64,000 nt of DNA, taken from contig NZ_VIUW01000002.1 in NCBI RefSeq assembly GCF_007828725.1, positions 496,001 to 560,000 of the forward strand. The letters are read 5' to 3'. The notes below the pieces were generated by a model that worked only from the letters and a program-made list of their open reading frames with translations, was not told where the DNA came from and ran no database searches. Position 1 is the first letter of the stretch. The number at the start of each line of letters is the position of its first letter. This DNA is from Marihabitans asiaticum. Lineage in GTDB: Bacteria; Actinomycetota; Actinomycetes; Actinomycetales; Dermatophilaceae. This document shows positions 62,863-64,000 of this stretch, piece by piece. Both the position numbers and the translations under genes were made by a program.

Positions 62863-63237
62863 ATGAGCGAAAAGGTCGAGCTCACCGAGAGCGCGGTCGA
62901 GCTGCTGGAGCGGCTGGAGCAGCGGCACGGGCCGCTGATGTTCCACCAGTCCGGTGGCTGCTGCGACGGGTCGGCGCCGATGTGCTACCCCGTCGGGGAG
63001 TTCATGACCGGCGACTCCGACGTCCTCCTCGCCACTCTGCCGGCCGGGTCGGCGACCCCGGTGGAGTTCTGGATGAGCGCCAGCCAGTACGAGTACTGGA
63101 AGCACACCCACCTCACCGTCGACGTCGTCCCCGGCCGCGGGTCGGGCTTCTCGGTCGAGGCGCCGGAGGGGGTCCGCTTCCTCATCCGGTCGCGGCTGAT
63201 GTCCTCCGACGAGCTGCAGGAGCACGGTCTCCTCTGA
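62863..63237 (+). CDS. DUF779 protein, aldehyde dehydrogenase partner
   Basis: A 124-residue protein with the family motif QSGGCCDGSAPMCYP (paired cysteines, possibly metal- or thiol-based), FWMSASQYEYWKHTHLTVDVVPGRGSGFSVEAPEGVRFLIRSRL. DUF779 genes almost always follow an aldehyde dehydrogenase, as here at 23 bp. The function is not established. GAGGAGG lies about six bases before ATG. Confidence 0.88.
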   Translation: MSEKVELTESAVELLERLEQRHGPLMFHQSGGCCDGSAPMCYPVGEFMTGDSDVLLATLPAGSATPVEFWMSASQYEYWKHTHLTVDVVPGRGSGFSVEAPEGVRFLIRSRLMSSDELQEHGLL

Positions 63238-63271
63238 GCGAACACCCCCGCCCGCACCGCCCTCCGACGAG

Positions 63272-63277
63272 TAGCGT
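63272..63277 (+). promoter_or_regulatory. Putative leaderless -10 box for pgm
   Basis: TAGCGT, six bases, then ATG 63284; the same box precedes the truncated copy at 59508. Confidence 0.5.
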
Positions 63278-63283
63278 CGGAGC

Positions 63284-64000
63284 ATGAGCGAGAACCGCGC
63301 CGGACAGCCCGCACGCCCAGAGGACCTCGTCGACGTCGCCCACCTGGTGACGGCCTACTACACGCAGCAGCCGGACCCCGAGGACGTCGACCAGCAGGTC
63401 GCCTTCGGCACCTCCGGGCACCGCGGCAGCTCGCTCAAGACGTCCTTCAACGAGGCGCACATCCTCGCGACGACCCAGGCGATCGTCGACCACCGCCGGG
63501 CGAAGGGGGTCGACGGGCCCCTCTTCCTCGGGCGCGACACCCACGGCCTCTCCGAGCCGGCCTGGATCAGCGCGATCGAGGTGCTCGTGGCGGGCGGCGT
63601 CACCGTGCTGATTGACGAGCGTGACGGGTACACCCCGACACCGGCCGTCAGCCACGCCATCCTCACCGCCAACCGGGGCAAGGACCTGGGTACGAAGGGG
63701 GCGACCGGCGCCTCCGGCCTCGCCGACGGGATCGTCGTCACCCCCTCCCACAACCCCCCGAGCGACGGTGGCTTCAAGTACAACCCGCCGCACGGCGGAC
63801 CGGCCGACTCCGACGCGACGAAGGCCATCGCCGCCGCCGCGAACGACTACCTCCGGGCCGACCTCAAGGGGGTGGCCCGCACCCCCTTCGCCCGTGCGGT
63901 GGCTCAGTGCCAGCGCTACGACTTCCTCGGCAGCTATGTCGATGACCTGCCGTCGGTGGTCGACCTCGACGCGATCCGCGAGGCCGGGGTGCGCATCGGT
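63284..64000 (+). CDS. pgm: Phosphoglucomutase (alpha-D-glucose phosphate-specific), 5' part
   Basis: The first 239 codons of a phosphoglucomutase that continues past the window: FGTSGHRGSSLKTSFNEAHI near the N-terminus, the catalytic phosphoserine loop GIVVTPSHNPPSDGGFKYNPPHGGPAD, and GLFLGRDTHGLSEPA-type segment PLFLGRDTHGLSEPAW. It interconverts glucose 1- and 6-phosphate for glycogen, trehalose and cell-wall sugars. Three copies of the CGAAGGGGG word lie within these 717 bases, in loops reading RAKGVDG, GTKGATG and RTPFAR. Confidence 0.93.
   Translation, partial: MSENRAGQPARPEDLVDVAHLVTAYYTQQPDPEDVDQQVAFGTSGHRGSSLKTSFNEAHILATTQAIVDHRRAKGVDGPLFLGRDTHGLSEPAWISAIEVLVAGGVTVLIDERDGYTPTPAVSHAILTANRGKDLGTKGATGASGLADGIVVTPSHNPPSDGGFKYNPPHGGPADSDATKAIAAAANDYLRADLKGVARTPFARAVAQCQRYDFLGSYVDDLPSVVDLDAIREAGVRIG

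Overview
The window is from a very GC-rich Actinomycetota chromosome, probably Micrococcales and perhaps near Intrasporangiaceae (an impression from gene content, not tested). Supporting signs are near-exclusive G/C third codon positions, many GTG starts, ATGA/GTGA gene overlaps, several probable leaderless promoters (TANNNT, six bases, then the start codon), a tRNA gene without an encoded CCA tail, and actinobacterial families such as a FadE5-like dehydrogenase, cydABCD, a CopD-CtaG fusion and DUF779 beside an aldehyde dehydrogenase.

Layout. 1-9.86 kb: the end of an Fe-S (CCG-domain) oxidoreductase with a long repeat tail, a MOSC protein, a four-gene osmoprotectant ABC importer, an amidase, dCTP deaminase and an Old-Yellow-Enzyme reductase. 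9,869-24,875: an inserted 15.0-kb element. 24.88-39.2 kb: tRNA-Gly, acyl-CoA dehydrogenase, CopD-CtaG, a branched-chain 2-oxoacid dehydrogenase operon, an aminotransferase, a polar amino-acid ABC importer and an MFS exporter. 39.5-46.7 kb: cydABDC followed by a BlaI-type repressor and an M56 peptidase in one compact operon. 46.7-59.5 kb: TetR/MMPL pair, AIM24, ketopantoate reductase, tyrosine phosphatase, a DUF2382 stress protein, purB, transglutaminase, a membrane/beta-propeller fusion, a YbaK editing protein and an MmcQ/YjbR protein. 59.5-64 kb: broken copies of the 5' ends of two neighbouring genes, a GAF-domain regulator, aldehyde dehydrogenase, DUF779 protein and the start of phosphoglucomutase.

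The main discovery is the element at 9,869-24,875. It has near-identical terminal inverted repeats (GGGGTGTTGCCCGAA, 15 of 15, 16 of 17 overall), is flanked by a 5-bp direct repeat (GGTGA), and sits exactly at the 3' end of an intact tRNA-Gly(CCC) gene. Its right end carries three co-oriented genes, the last two overlapping: two proteins that look like tyrosine-recombinase folds stripped of most catalytic residues, then a DDE transposase-like protein. I do not recognise this combination as a named transposon family. The cargo looks like phage defence or DNA restriction: a PLD-SNF2 helicase translationally coupled to an MmeI-like DNA methyltransferase, an EVE-like plus DUF3883 (PD-D/ExK) protein, an HhH glycosylase-like protein, an HNH-like protein and two small unknown genes.

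A second genome-level signal is the word CGAAGGGGG/CCCCCTTCG, seen about forty times by eye where about two are expected. It occurs at the feet of terminators, in intergenic DNA, as ribosome-binding sites and inside linkers of proteins, and is almost absent from the inserted element.
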